Assembly (NCBI GenBank): GCA_021413865.1
Contig: JAIOPN010000054.1
Coordinates: 1-34,621 of the forward strand
Direction: 5' to 3'
DNA: 34,621 nt
DNA from: Planctomycetota bacterium
Lineage (GTDB): Bacteria; Planctomycetota; Phycisphaerae; Phycisphaerales; Phycisphaeraceae
The notes below the pieces were generated by a model that did no database searches, was not told where the DNA came from, and saw nothing but the letters and a program-made list of their open reading frames with translations. Shown here piece after piece: positions 7,914 to 15,338 of the stretch (its first letter is position 1; the number at the start of each line of letters is the position of its first letter). The translations under genes were made by a program, and so were the position numbers.

Positions 7914-9104
7914 ATGACGCCACGCTCATGCCGCATCGTTCTGGATGAACCGGTCATCGTCGCGCAGGCGGGAGCGGACGTGAATGGCTGGGGGCCCTAC
8001 CAGTTCTGCGGCCTCGAACGGCTCACCGACGGCACCGTCCACCTCAAGTTCCACGTCGAGGCGGACTCCGCCAAGGCGTACGGCCTGAACATGGGCCACG
8101 CCTTCTCCAACGACGACGGAAAAACCTGGCGACGCGTCGAAAACCCCTCCGGCCAAACCGACCTCTACCTGCCCGGTCAAGGCGTGCTCCTGCCCAACGG
8201 CGACCGCCTCGTTTACTCCAGCCTCGAGTCGCCCTCGATGAAGGGGCTGCGCTTACCTAGACCCGTAGGTGAGGTCGCGGCGTCGTACTGCCACTACACG
8301 TTCTACCGCATCGAAGAGATGGGCGAGCACCGGCTGCCCTGGCGGTTCTACCGCTTGCCGCGCGGGCAGTCGCGCTGGATCGAGGAGCACGCCGACGTGG
8401 AGTTCGACGGGCAGCTGCTCTACACGGTCGAGGAGGTGCTCCCCGCGCCGCAGATGTGGCGCATGCGCCTCATGGCGGATGGCTCGCTCTGGGGCATGCA
8501 ATACCCCTGGAAACTGGTCAACGGCAAGGTGGACCCGAAGATGCGCGTGCAGTTCCTCCGTTCGACCGACAACGGCCACACGTGGACCTCGCACGGCGAG
8601 ATCCCCTACCAGCCCATCGCGAGTGCCGACCCGCTGGCCGCAAAACGCGACGGCTTCTCCGAACCCGACGCGACCTTCCTCCCCGACGGCTCGGTCTTCG
8701 CCCTCTTCCGCACACAGGACGGCAACGGTAACGGGCCCTCCTATTGCAGCCGATCGACCGACGGCGGGCGGACGTGGTCCACGCCGCGCATCTTCGACGA
8801 GCGCGGCGTCTGGCCGGACCTGCTGACGCTGAAGTGCGGCGTGACGCTCGCGGCCTATGGCCGGCCGGGCCTCTTCGTCCGCCCCACCGCCGATCCCACC
8901 GGCGAGACGTGGCAGGAACGCGTCACCGTCGTCCCGCCCGCCGAACAGATGGGCCTGGACACCTGCGCCTACTCGGCGCTGCTGCCGCTCTCCGATCACG
9001 AGGCGCTGATCGCGTACTCCGATTTCAAGGTCCCCGGCCCCCACGGCACGCCACGCAAGACGATCATGGCGCGGCGCGTGCGGGTCGAAAGCGGACACAC
9101 ATAA
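7914..9104 (+). CDS. Sialidase-like (BNR/Asp-box) glycoside hydrolase family protein
   Basis: The product has 396 residues. Three Asp-box turns of the form S-x-D-x-G-x-T-W are visible: SNDDGKTW near residue 66, STDNGHTW near 220 and STDGGRTW near 283. Such turns mark the six-bladed propeller of sialidases and related exo-acting glycosidases. The segment EPDATFLPDGSVFALFRTQDG is also typical of this superfamily. No N-terminal signal peptide is visible (MTPRSCRIVLDEPVIVAQAG), so the enzyme appears cytoplasmic, unusual for a sialidase. Substrate is therefore uncertain; a general exo-glycosidase or a non-catalytic propeller is possible. It is convergent with the heparinase-like gene and probably part of the same polysaccharide locus. 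A rare-codon palindrome sits in the frame at 8252-8273. Confidence 0.85.
   Translation: MTPRSCRIVLDEPVIVAQAGADVNGWGPYQFCGLERLTDGTVHLKFHVEADSAKAYGLNMGHAFSNDDGKTWRRVENPSGQTDLYLPGQGVLLPNGDRLVYSSLESPSMKGLRLPRPVGEVAASYCHYTFYRIEEMGEHRLPWRFYRLPRGQSRWIEEHADVEFDGQLLYTVEEVLPAPQMWRMRLMADGSLWGMQYPWKLVNGKVDPKMRVQFLRSTDNGHTWTSHGEIPYQPIASADPLAAKRDGFSEPDATFLPDGSVFALFRTQDGNGNGPSYCSRSTDGGRTWSTPRIFDERGVWPDLLTLKCGVTLAAYGRPGLFVRPTADPTGETWQERVTVVPPAEQMGLDTCAYSALLPLSDHEALIAYSDFKVPGPHGTPRKTIMARRVRVESGHT
8252..8273 (+). repeat. In-frame palindrome made of rare codons inside the sialidase gene
   Basis: CTTACCTA (8252-8259) pairs with TAGGTGAG (8266-8273; one G-U) around GACCCG. It is read in frame as TTA CCT AGA CCC GTA GGT GAG (L-P-R-P-V-G-E). 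TTA, AGA, GTA and the T-ending codons are scarce in the surrounding GC-rich gene. A small inserted palindrome is possible; a synonymous-codon coincidence cannot be excluded. Confidence 0.45.
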
Positions 9105-9122
9105 AACCCCAAAGCCCTTGAA

Positions 9123-11057
9123 TCACAGCTCCGCCCAGCGCGGCGCCGTCGTTTCGATCCCCGTCAGCGCGAACTTCCGCCGACCGTCCGCAGTGGGCAA
9201 TGAAACCTCCACACGGTCGCGCGACACGATCGCCTCGGGCGCTGCTGGCGTCGCTTCGCCGTTGCGTGACACCTGCAGCACCGTCACGCTCACGATCGAC
9301 TCGGCCTTGTCGGGTAATTCCAGCCGCAGCGCCGAGAGCGTCCGCCCATTGTGCGGCCCGATGCTCTCGATTGGCTGTTGCGCGACCGTCGCCCGCACCT
9401 GCTGCGGGGCGAGGCACGAAAGCCGCACGCCATACTCCTTCAGCTTCGCCTCCCAGCTCCGCGGCCCGACCGGCCTCCACTCCTGTTCGGCGTGGTACCA
9501 CCACTCGAACGCCGCGGGCTTGCCGTCGCGCAACATGTCTGCGACCACCACCGTACCCGGCTTGAGGAACAGCACCGCGCGCACCAGGCTTCGCCCCGGC
9601 GCGGCCTCGTACGCCTGCGTCATGTCGCCGACAACCTGGTCGAACGCGGCCGTGTGCTCGAAGCGCGTCACGCTCGGCCCGCGACCTGTGCGCCGCAGCT
9701 CGATGTTCTCGAACCACTCCCCGCCGTCGCCGGTCTGCCCCGTGCCGTTGACGAGGATCGTGTTGCGATACTTCGTGTGCTTGATGCAGTACCCGCCGTC
9801 GGGGATGAGCCACTCGCCGCCCGCGATGATCTGGAACGAGCCCGTGTCCGGCTGCATGTGGCCGCCGCCGACGTCGCTCGTGAAGTTCCGCATCGCGTGG
9901 TGGCCCGAGTGCGGCCCGCAGCGGAAACCCAGGATGATGTCCTCCTCGTTCCACGACGAGCGCATGAGGACCAGCCCGTTATCTTCGAAGTGGCGCGCGG
10001 TCGGTAGCGCCTTGGCCGGTGGGATCGGCGTAACCGCCGGGTCATGCCACAAGATGTTCAGGTAGGGCGCGTTGTCGGGGCACTGCACGGTGTCGGAATC
10101 GGTCTCGTCGGCGATCCATTGCGCGACGCCGTCGCCGTACACCGAGGCGAGTCGGCGCATGAAGTGCGCCGGGCCGAACCAGTCCCACTTCACGCCATCA
10201 CCGAAACACATGTGGTAGGGCACGTTGGCCCAGTGTTTGCGGCTGAACTGGCTGTAGGCATAGAAGAGCGGGAGCCGCCGCATCCAGGGCGTGGACTTGA
10301 AAAGGTCCACCCCCAGGAGTTCCTGGCAGAGCGTGAGGATTTTCGTGAAGCTGTGGGCGTAGTAGCCGCCGTAGCAGATGCCCTCGGAGGAGACGCCGTC
10401 GGGCCCGAGCGACGAGGCCATGAGCCGCACGCGGTCGAGGGCGACCTTGGCCCACGGGCCGGCGTCGGGCACCTCGCCGTAGAGCGCGCAAACGGACCCG
10501 ACCAAGTCGGTGTGGATGTTGCTCGTGTGGTTATGGCCCAGGGCGTTGGCGAAGAAGACGCGCTGCAGGGCGATGTCCTCGATCGTCTGCGACGCGCCTT
10601 TGGCGAGCGCGTCGCGTAGCCGGTCTCGCAGCGCCGGATCGAGGCCGTGGTAGAGCCAGTCGTAGGCGAGTGAAGTTTCAAAGAGGACGTGCCCCATGAA
10701 GAAGCTCCCCTTCTCACGCGGGGGCTTATTCCACTGCTCGGCGGCGGCGATGAATTCGATGCGCTTCGACGCCGCATCGAGGTAACGCCGGTCGTCGGTG
10801 AGCAGCCACATCATCGCCAGCGAGGGCAGGACATTGGCGGCGGCGGAAATCTGCGCAGGGTCGGGCTTGGCCTCGACAACCGCCTCCGCGATGCGTTTGA
10901 GGCGGTCGAACATCCGCTTCCAAGGCTGTTGCGTGAGCCGTGTGCGCAGCAGGGCGATCCGCGTCGCGTCGGCGTAGAGCCGTGGGTGGACGCCGGCGAG
11001 TTCGTTTTCGAGCGGGCTGACGCCGGTGATGACGTCGCCGTAGGTGGTCGGTGGCAT
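9123..11057 (-). CDS. Heparinase II/III-like polysaccharide lyase
   Basis: The product has 644 residues. The N-terminal part starts near HPRLYADATRIALLRTRL (residues 24-41), the opening of the DUF4962-type alpha/alpha toroid, and runs to about residue 340. It includes HNHTSNIHTDLVG-like and YGGYYAHSFTK segments with His and Tyr residues of the kind used by these lyases. The second part (about 350-520) is the heparinase II/III beta-sheet domain, with GHHAMRNFTSDVGGGH, GEWLIPDGGY and the H-T-K-Y-R-N-T segment. Family members cleave uronic-acid polysaccharides by beta-elimination. No signal peptide is visible, which suggests cytoplasmic action on imported oligosaccharides. The start is the ATG at 11057, with only a weak GGAA upstream. 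Substrate is unknown. Confidence 0.88.
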   Translation of the reverse strand: MPPTTYGDVITGVSPLENELAGVHPRLYADATRIALLRTRLTQQPWKRMFDRLKRIAEAVVEAKPDPAQISAAANVLPSLAMMWLLTDDRRYLDAASKRIEFIAAAEQWNKPPREKGSFFMGHVLFETSLAYDWLYHGLDPALRDRLRDALAKGASQTIEDIALQRVFFANALGHNHTSNIHTDLVGSVCALYGEVPDAGPWAKVALDRVRLMASSLGPDGVSSEGICYGGYYAHSFTKILTLCQELLGVDLFKSTPWMRRLPLFYAYSQFSRKHWANVPYHMCFGDGVKWDWFGPAHFMRRLASVYGDGVAQWIADETDSDTVQCPDNAPYLNILWHDPAVTPIPPAKALPTARHFEDNGLVLMRSSWNEEDIILGFRCGPHSGHHAMRNFTSDVGGGHMQPDTGSFQIIAGGEWLIPDGGYCIKHTKYRNTILVNGTGQTGDGGEWFENIELRRTGRGPSVTRFEHTAAFDQVVGDMTQAYEAAPGRSLVRAVLFLKPGTVVVADMLRDGKPAAFEWWYHAEQEWRPVGPRSWEAKLKEYGVRLSCLAPQQVRATVAQQPIESIGPHNGRTLSALRLELPDKAESIVSVTVLQVSRNGEATPAAPEAIVSRDRVEVSLPTADGRRKFALTGIETTAPRWAEL

Positions 11058-11100
11058 GAAGGGGTTCCGGGTGTAGGAAAGCGTGATAGTCTATCGAATC

Positions 11101-11204
11101 GAACCACGGAGACGCGGAGCAACGCGGAGATAGCGGAGCGGCAAAACGAATAATTTCCCGGTTCTTCTCCGCTTTCTCGTCTTCCCTCCGCGCCTCCGTG
11201 GTTC
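11101..11204. repeat. Inverted-repeat element in a divergent promoter region
   Basis: GAACCACGGAGACGCGGAG (11101-11119) and CTCCGCGCCTCCGTGGTTC (11186-11204) are inverted copies with one mismatch, 66 bases apart. The CCACGGAG-type arms resemble dispersed repeats seen in many GC-rich bacteria. It fills most of the gap between the divergent heparinase and esterase genes. A separate perfect dyad GATAG-T-CTATC lies next to it at 11085-11095. Confidence 0.65.
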
Positions 11205-11226
11205 TCTTTGAAAAAGGGACACCCCC

Positions 11227-12015
11227 ATGGCCATCGAAACGATGCGCGAGATGGTGTACACGACGCACCGTGGCACGCCGCTGCATATGGACCTGCACAA
11301 ACCCGCCGGCGCGACCGGGCTCCTGCCCGTGATCCTCTGGCTGCCCGGCGGCGGCTGGCGCAACAGCCGCAGGTGCGAGGGGCCGTTCTGGGCGGCGGAA
11401 CACGGCTTCGCCATCGCCAGCATCAACTACCGCGTCACACCCGGCGCGACCGCGCCGGCCAACATTCACGACTGCAAGGCCGCGGTGCGCTTCCTGCGCG
11501 ACAACACGCAATGGTTAGGTGTCGACCCCGCGCGGATCGGCGTCTGGGGCTCCTCGGCGGGTGGGCACCTGGCGGCAATGGTCGCGCTCAGCGCGGGCGT
11601 GAGTGAATTGGAAGGCGATGGCGTTGCGCAACCGGCCGCGGTGCGGGCCGCGTGCGATTACTGTGGGCCATCGGAACTCACGCGTTGTGCCAAACCCGTG
11701 AACCGCGAAAAGTTCCCGGCGCTCTACGAGGTGACGGAGGCCTATCTGGCAGGCCCCGTGCTGGAACGACGCGAGTTGGCGAGGCTCGTCAGCCCGCGGA
11801 CCTACGCCCGCCGCGATGCGCCGCCGATGCTGATCGTCCACGGGAAAAAAGACGACATCGTGCCCTTCGAGGAGAGTGCGATTCTTTACGAGGCGTTGCG
11901 TGACGCCGGGGCGCCGGCACGGCTGACGCTCCTGCCCGAGGCGAACCACAGCCTGCACCTGCACGGGCCGCACGAGGATGTCATCGCCTTCTTCCGCGAG
12001 ACGCTCCGCGCATGA
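11227..12015 (+). CDS. Alpha/beta hydrolase, carbohydrate-esterase/lipase type (BD-FAE-like)
   Basis: The product has 262 residues. The oxyanion-hole region LPGGGW (about 37-42) corresponds to HGGG in this family. The nucleophile elbow is G-S-S-A-G-G-H (about 112-118), the acid lies in HGKKDDIVPF (about 206-215), and the histidine in NHSLHLHG (about 241-248). All parts of an esterase triad are therefore present. The fold matches the BD-FAE/carbohydrate esterase group, which removes acyl groups from sugars or xylan side chains. No signal peptide is visible, like its neighbours. Position next to the lyase and sialidase genes suggests deacylation of the same imported glycan; that is inference. 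Confidence 0.87.
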   Translation: MAIETMREMVYTTHRGTPLHMDLHKPAGATGLLPVILWLPGGGWRNSRRCEGPFWAAEHGFAIASINYRVTPGATAPANIHDCKAAVRFLRDNTQWLGVDPARIGVWGSSAGGHLAAMVALSAGVSELEGDGVAQPAAVRAACDYCGPSELTRCAKPVNREKFPALYEVTEAYLAGPVLERRELARLVSPRTYARRDAPPMLIVHGKKDDIVPFEESAILYEALRDAGAPARLTLLPEANHSLHLHGPHEDVIAFFRETLRA

Positions 12016-12031
12016 GGCGAGGGCCGGTGTC

Positions 12032-12037
12032 TATAAT
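12032..12037 (+). promoter_or_regulatory. -10 box for the copper-type operon
   Basis: A perfect TATAAT lies 16 bases past the esterase stop and 42 bases before the ATG at 12080. No convincing -35 box is found at normal spacing, which would fit an activator-dependent promoter. I see no CueR-like dyad. A small CGGGC/GCCCG hairpin follows in the leader at 12046-12059. Confidence 0.45.
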
Positions 12038-12079
12038 CCAGGTATCGGGCTGTGGCCCGGATCGAACGGATCGCCATCC

Positions 12080-12493
12080 ATGCGTCCACTCTTCCAACAA
12101 CTCACCGCGGCGCTCACGGCCATCGTCCTGCTCGCCCTGTCGGTGAACTGCCTCTGCGCCGCGAACCCGCCGATCGCAACAGCCGCCACAACGAAGAACT
12201 CCCACAATTGCTGCGATCAACCGTCATCGCCTTCATCCGCCTCAACACCAACGAAACACGACGACCATTCCCGCAACTGCCCGCACTGTGGTGATGCCCC
12301 GACCGTGCGGGCCAATCCGGCGCCGGTCGCCCCCGCCGATCTCCCTTCGCCCGCCCCGCTGCCCTTTCTGCTCGCGCTGACCGACATGCCCAGCGCCCGG
12401 CGATTTATGCCCGCTGGATTGGATGCACGTCAGGCCGCGCACCTGCGCGCCCAAGCCACCCTCCTGGGGATGCACTGCGCGCTGACGGTCTGA
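12080..12493 (+). CDS. Small secreted Cys/His-rich protein of the copper-type operon
   Basis: The product has 137 residues. It opens with a basic residue and a hydrophobic stretch (LTAALTAIVLLALSVNCLCA), a likely signal peptide, so the mature protein should be periplasmic or exported. Next comes a short region with NCCDQ and then KHDDHSRNCPHCGD, giving clustered His, Asp and Cys residues suited to binding a soft metal. The rest is Pro/Ala-rich with no domain. I recognise no named family. It is the first gene of a co-directional set with a TolC-like lipoprotein and a multicopper oxidase, so a copper-binding or sensing role is a reasonable inference. An ATG at 12080 is the natural start. Confidence 0.75.
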   Translation: MRPLFQQLTAALTAIVLLALSVNCLCAANPPIATAATTKNSHNCCDQPSSPSSASTPTKHDDHSRNCPHCGDAPTVRANPAPVAPADLPSPAPLPFLLALTDMPSARRFMPAGLDARQAAHLRAQATLLGMHCALTV

Positions 12494-12604
12494 CCTCCCC
12501 TCTTATTCCCTCTCACAGTTCAGCCCGTGGATGACGCACCTATCACGTCTCCCGCACGGCGCGATCCGTCTCTTTTCAAACCCGTTCCCCTTTGAGGATT
12601 GACC

Positions 12605-14017
12605 ATGATCCCCATCCGATCGAGGCGTTCGTGTGTGGCGTTGCTGGCCGCTTGCGGCTTAGCGCTCCTCCCCGCATGCACCGCCGTCCAGCGCGATGCC
12701 GGCTTTTCCGATGTCTCCCGCGTCGCCATCGAGCGCACCGGCAAGGACATCCACTGGCTGCGCGGCGGCCCCGAGGATGCCGCAGTCGCCAAGCGCGTGC
12801 ACGAGATGCTGTCGCGCGAGTTGACCGTGGAGGATGCCGTGCAGGTCGCGCTGCTGAACAACCGCGGCCTGCAGGCGACGTATGAAGACCTGGGCGTCGC
12901 GCAGGCGAACCTCGTGCAGGCCGGGCTGCTGAGCAACCCGGTGCTCAGCGGGCAGATCAAGCCGGCGCTCAGCGGGCCCGGACCGGAGATCGAGCTCTCT
13001 CTGACGCAGAACTTCCTGGAGCTGCTCTACATCCCGATGCGGGAGAAGGTCGCGGCAGCGAAGCTCGACGAGGCGAAGCAGCGCGTCGCCTCCGAGGTGC
13101 TCGATTTGGCCGCGCGTGTGCGCGTCCAGTTCCTCCGGGCGCAGGGCGATGCCCAACTTGTTGAGCTCCGCCGGCAGGTCGTGCAATCCACCGACGCCTC
13201 CGCCACGCTCGCCAGGCGGATGCACGAGGCGGGGAACATCACCGACGCGATGCTCGACGCCGAACATTTATTGCACGAGCAGGCGCAGCTCGACCTGGCG
13301 GATGCGGCGACGGCCGCGGCGCTCAGCCGGGAGCGGCTCTCTGAAATCATGGGTGTGGACGGCGACCACCCCGCGTGGTCCATCGCCGCGCATTTGCCCG
13401 ACCTGCCGAAGGAGGAGATCGACGCCGCCGGTGCGGAGCAGAAGGCCGTGGACCGCAGCCTCGACGTGGCGGCCGCGCGGCTGCGCGTCGAATCATCCGC
13501 AAAAGTCGCGGGGCTTACCAAAGCCTCCGCCCTGGTGCCGGACCTGAGCGCCGGCGCCGCCGCCAAGCGAGAGACCAGCGGCGACTGGCTCCTGGGCCCG
13601 GCGTTCACGCTGCCGATCCCGCTGCTCGACCAGGGGCAGGCGCGCATCTCGGGAGCGCAGGCGGAGTTCCGCCGCGCCCGGTTCGAGCACGACGAGGCCC
13701 TCGTGCGCGTGCGCGCCGCCGCGCGATCGGCCGTCATCCAACTCCACGCAGCTCACGCGAAGGCCGTGAAATACCGCGACGCCATCGTCCCACGACGGCA
13801 CAACATCACCGAAGAGACGCAGAAGGAATACAACGGCATGCTCGTCGGCGTGCTCCAACTGCTCGACGCGCGACGGCAGGAGATCGACGCCGGCCGGCGC
13901 TCCGTCGAGGCCCTGCGCGACTACTGGGTCGCCCGCGCCCGGTTCGATTCCATCCTCTCGGGCCGCATCCCTTCGAACACCGATCCCGTCAGCACCACCG
14001 CCAACGCAGGAGAATGA
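12605..14017 (+). CDS. TolC/CusC-family outer-membrane efflux lipoprotein
   Basis: The product has 470 residues. The ATG at 12605 follows GAGGA at 12594-12598, so an in-frame TTG at 12599 is rejected. The N-terminus is a lipoprotein signal (RSRRSCVALLAACGLALLPAC) with two possible lipobox cysteines, LLAAC and LLPAC. Two long helical repeats follow, each with the N-N-R-x-L/L-S-N-P-x-L-S pattern of outer-membrane efflux proteins (LLNNRGLQATYEDLGVAQANLVQAG, split over about residues 81-105). The second half has GPAFTLPIPLLDQGQARISGA, also a family signature. The partner is usually a CusBA-type RND pump, but none is encoded here. Its stop overlaps an ATG, and it is probably translationally linked to the oxidase. 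Confidence 0.9.
   Translation: MIPIRSRRSCVALLAACGLALLPACTAVQRDAGFSDVSRVAIERTGKDIHWLRGGPEDAAVAKRVHEMLSRELTVEDAVQVALLNNRGLQATYEDLGVAQANLVQAGLLSNPVLSGQIKPALSGPGPEIELSLTQNFLELLYIPMREKVAAAKLDEAKQRVASEVLDLAARVRVQFLRAQGDAQLVELRRQVVQSTDASATLARRMHEAGNITDAMLDAEHLLHEQAQLDLADAATAAALSRERLSEIMGVDGDHPAWSIAAHLPDLPKEEIDAAGAEQKAVDRSLDVAAARLRVESSAKVAGLTKASALVPDLSAGAAAKRETSGDWLLGPAFTLPIPLLDQGQARISGAQAEFRRARFEHDEALVRVRAAARSAVIQLHAAHAKAVKYRDAIVPRRHNITEETQKEYNGMLVGVLQLLDARRQEIDAGRRSVEALRDYWVARARFDSILSGRIPSNTDPVSTTANAGE
12648..12664 (+). repeat. Copy of the stop-proximal repeat inside lipoprotein signal codons
   Basis: CCGCTTGCGGCTTAGCG is identical over 17 bases to the intergenic repeat at 32144-32160 and has the same orientation relative to transcription. 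Here it encodes part of the hydrophobic core and first possible lipobox (A-A-C-G-L-A) of the TolC-like lipoprotein. A 17-base identity by chance is very unlikely in a window of this size. Confidence 0.6.
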
Positions 14018-14019
14018 CC

Positions 14020-15330
14020 ATGCCCACACGCAGAGACATCCTCACTTCCACGGCCGTGCTTGCCGGCGGCGCGATGCTTTCACGCCTCGCCCCGGCGCGC
14101 GCCGCCGACACCATGCCCACGACATTGCCTATCGACGCCGACGTTGATCCCGGCGTCCCCGGCCGGGATTACACGCCCGTCGTCACGCCCAACAACGTCA
14201 CGCTCCCCTACAAGCTCGTGGACGGAGTGAAGGTGATGCACCTGATCGCGGAAGAGGTGGACCATGAGTTCGCTCCCGGCCTGCGCGCGAAGTGCTGGGG
14301 CTACAACGGCCGGACGCCCGGGCCGACTATTGAGGCCGTCGAGGGCGACCGGCTGCGCATCTTCGTCACCAATCGATTGCCCGAGCCGACCACGATCCAC
14401 TGGCACGGCGTCCTCCTGCCCAGCGGGATGGACGGTGTCTCGGGTCTCACGCAAAAACCAATCGCGCCCGGTGAAACCTTCCGCTACGAGTTCACACTCC
14501 GCCAGCACGGCACGCAGATGTACCACCCGCACTTCGACGAGATGACGCAGGTCGGCCTGGGCATGATGGGCATGTTCATCATCCACCCGCGCCGCCCCGA
14601 AGGCCCGCGCATCGACCGCGACTTCGTCTTCATGCTCAGCGAGTGGCGCATCAGGCCCGGCACAAGCCGGCCCGACCCGACGGAGATGACCGATTTTAAC
14701 GTCCTGACCTTCAACCACCGCGCCTACCCCGGCACGGACGCGCTGGTCGCGCGGCTCGGCGACCGTGTGCGCATGCGGTTCGGAAATCTCAGCGCGATGG
14801 ACCACCACCCGATCCACCTGCACGGGCACCGGTTCAAGATCGTCGGCACCGACGCGGGGCCGATCCCGGCGTCGGCGCAGTGGCCGGAGGTCACGGTGCT
14901 GGTACCCGTAGGGAGCACTCGCGCCGTCGAGTTCAGCGCCGACAACTCGGGCGACTGGGCGATGCACTGCCACATGGTCCACCACATGATGAACCAGATG
15001 GGCCACGGGCTGCCGAATCTCCTGGGCGTAAACACCGCCGGCATTGACGACAAGATTGCGCCGCTGTTGCCGTCGTACATGACGATGGGCGAGACCGGCA
15101 TGGGTGGCATGGGCGAGATGGGGATGAGCGTGCCGCGCAACAGCCTGCCCATGCGCGGCGGGCCCGGACCGTTCGGCTACATCGACATGGGCGGGATGTT
15201 CACCGTGCTCAAGGTGCGCGATGGGATCACGGGCTATGACGACCCGGGGTGGTACAAGCACCCCGATGGCAGCGTCGCGGGCCCGGCGTCAGTCGATGAG
15301 TTGAAGACTCTGGGTTTGAGTGCGCCGTAA
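14020..15330 (+). CDS. Tat-exported multicopper oxidase with Met-rich tail
   Basis: The product has 436 residues. AGGAG at 14008-14012 sits correctly for the ATG at 14020, whereas the ATG at 14014 (overlapping the previous stop) is too close. The N-terminus TRRDILTSTAVLAGGAML is a twin-arginine signal, so the folded enzyme goes to the periplasm. Copper ligands: HWHG (127-130), HPH (169-171), HPIHLHGH (263-270) and HCHMVHHMMNQM (316-327), which supplies the type 1 Cys, His and Met. HPH replaces the commoner HSH/HCH. A Met-rich segment (about 353-378) with five M within MGGMGEMGM-like repeats is typical of copper-tolerance oxidases (CueO/CopA). Probable role: oxidising Cu(I) to the less toxic Cu(II). 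Confidence 0.93.
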   Translation: MPTRRDILTSTAVLAGGAMLSRLAPARAADTMPTTLPIDADVDPGVPGRDYTPVVTPNNVTLPYKLVDGVKVMHLIAEEVDHEFAPGLRAKCWGYNGRTPGPTIEAVEGDRLRIFVTNRLPEPTTIHWHGVLLPSGMDGVSGLTQKPIAPGETFRYEFTLRQHGTQMYHPHFDEMTQVGLGMMGMFIIHPRRPEGPRIDRDFVFMLSEWRIRPGTSRPDPTEMTDFNVLTFNHRAYPGTDALVARLGDRVRMRFGNLSAMDHHPIHLHGHRFKIVGTDAGPIPASAQWPEVTVLVPVGSTRAVEFSADNSGDWAMHCHMVHHMMNQMGHGLPNLLGVNTAGIDDKIAPLLPSYMTMGETGMGGMGEMGMSVPRNSLPMRGGPGPFGYIDMGGMFTVLKVRDGITGYDDPGWYKHPDGSVAGPASVDELKTLGLSAP

Positions 15331-15338
15331 GCGCCGCC

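Noticed and set aside
13375-14019. A long upstream extension of the oxidase frame inside the TolC-like gene
   Set aside because: The extension is out-of-frame shadow of the TolC-like gene. The Tat signal begins right after the ATG at 14020, which has its own ribosome-binding site.
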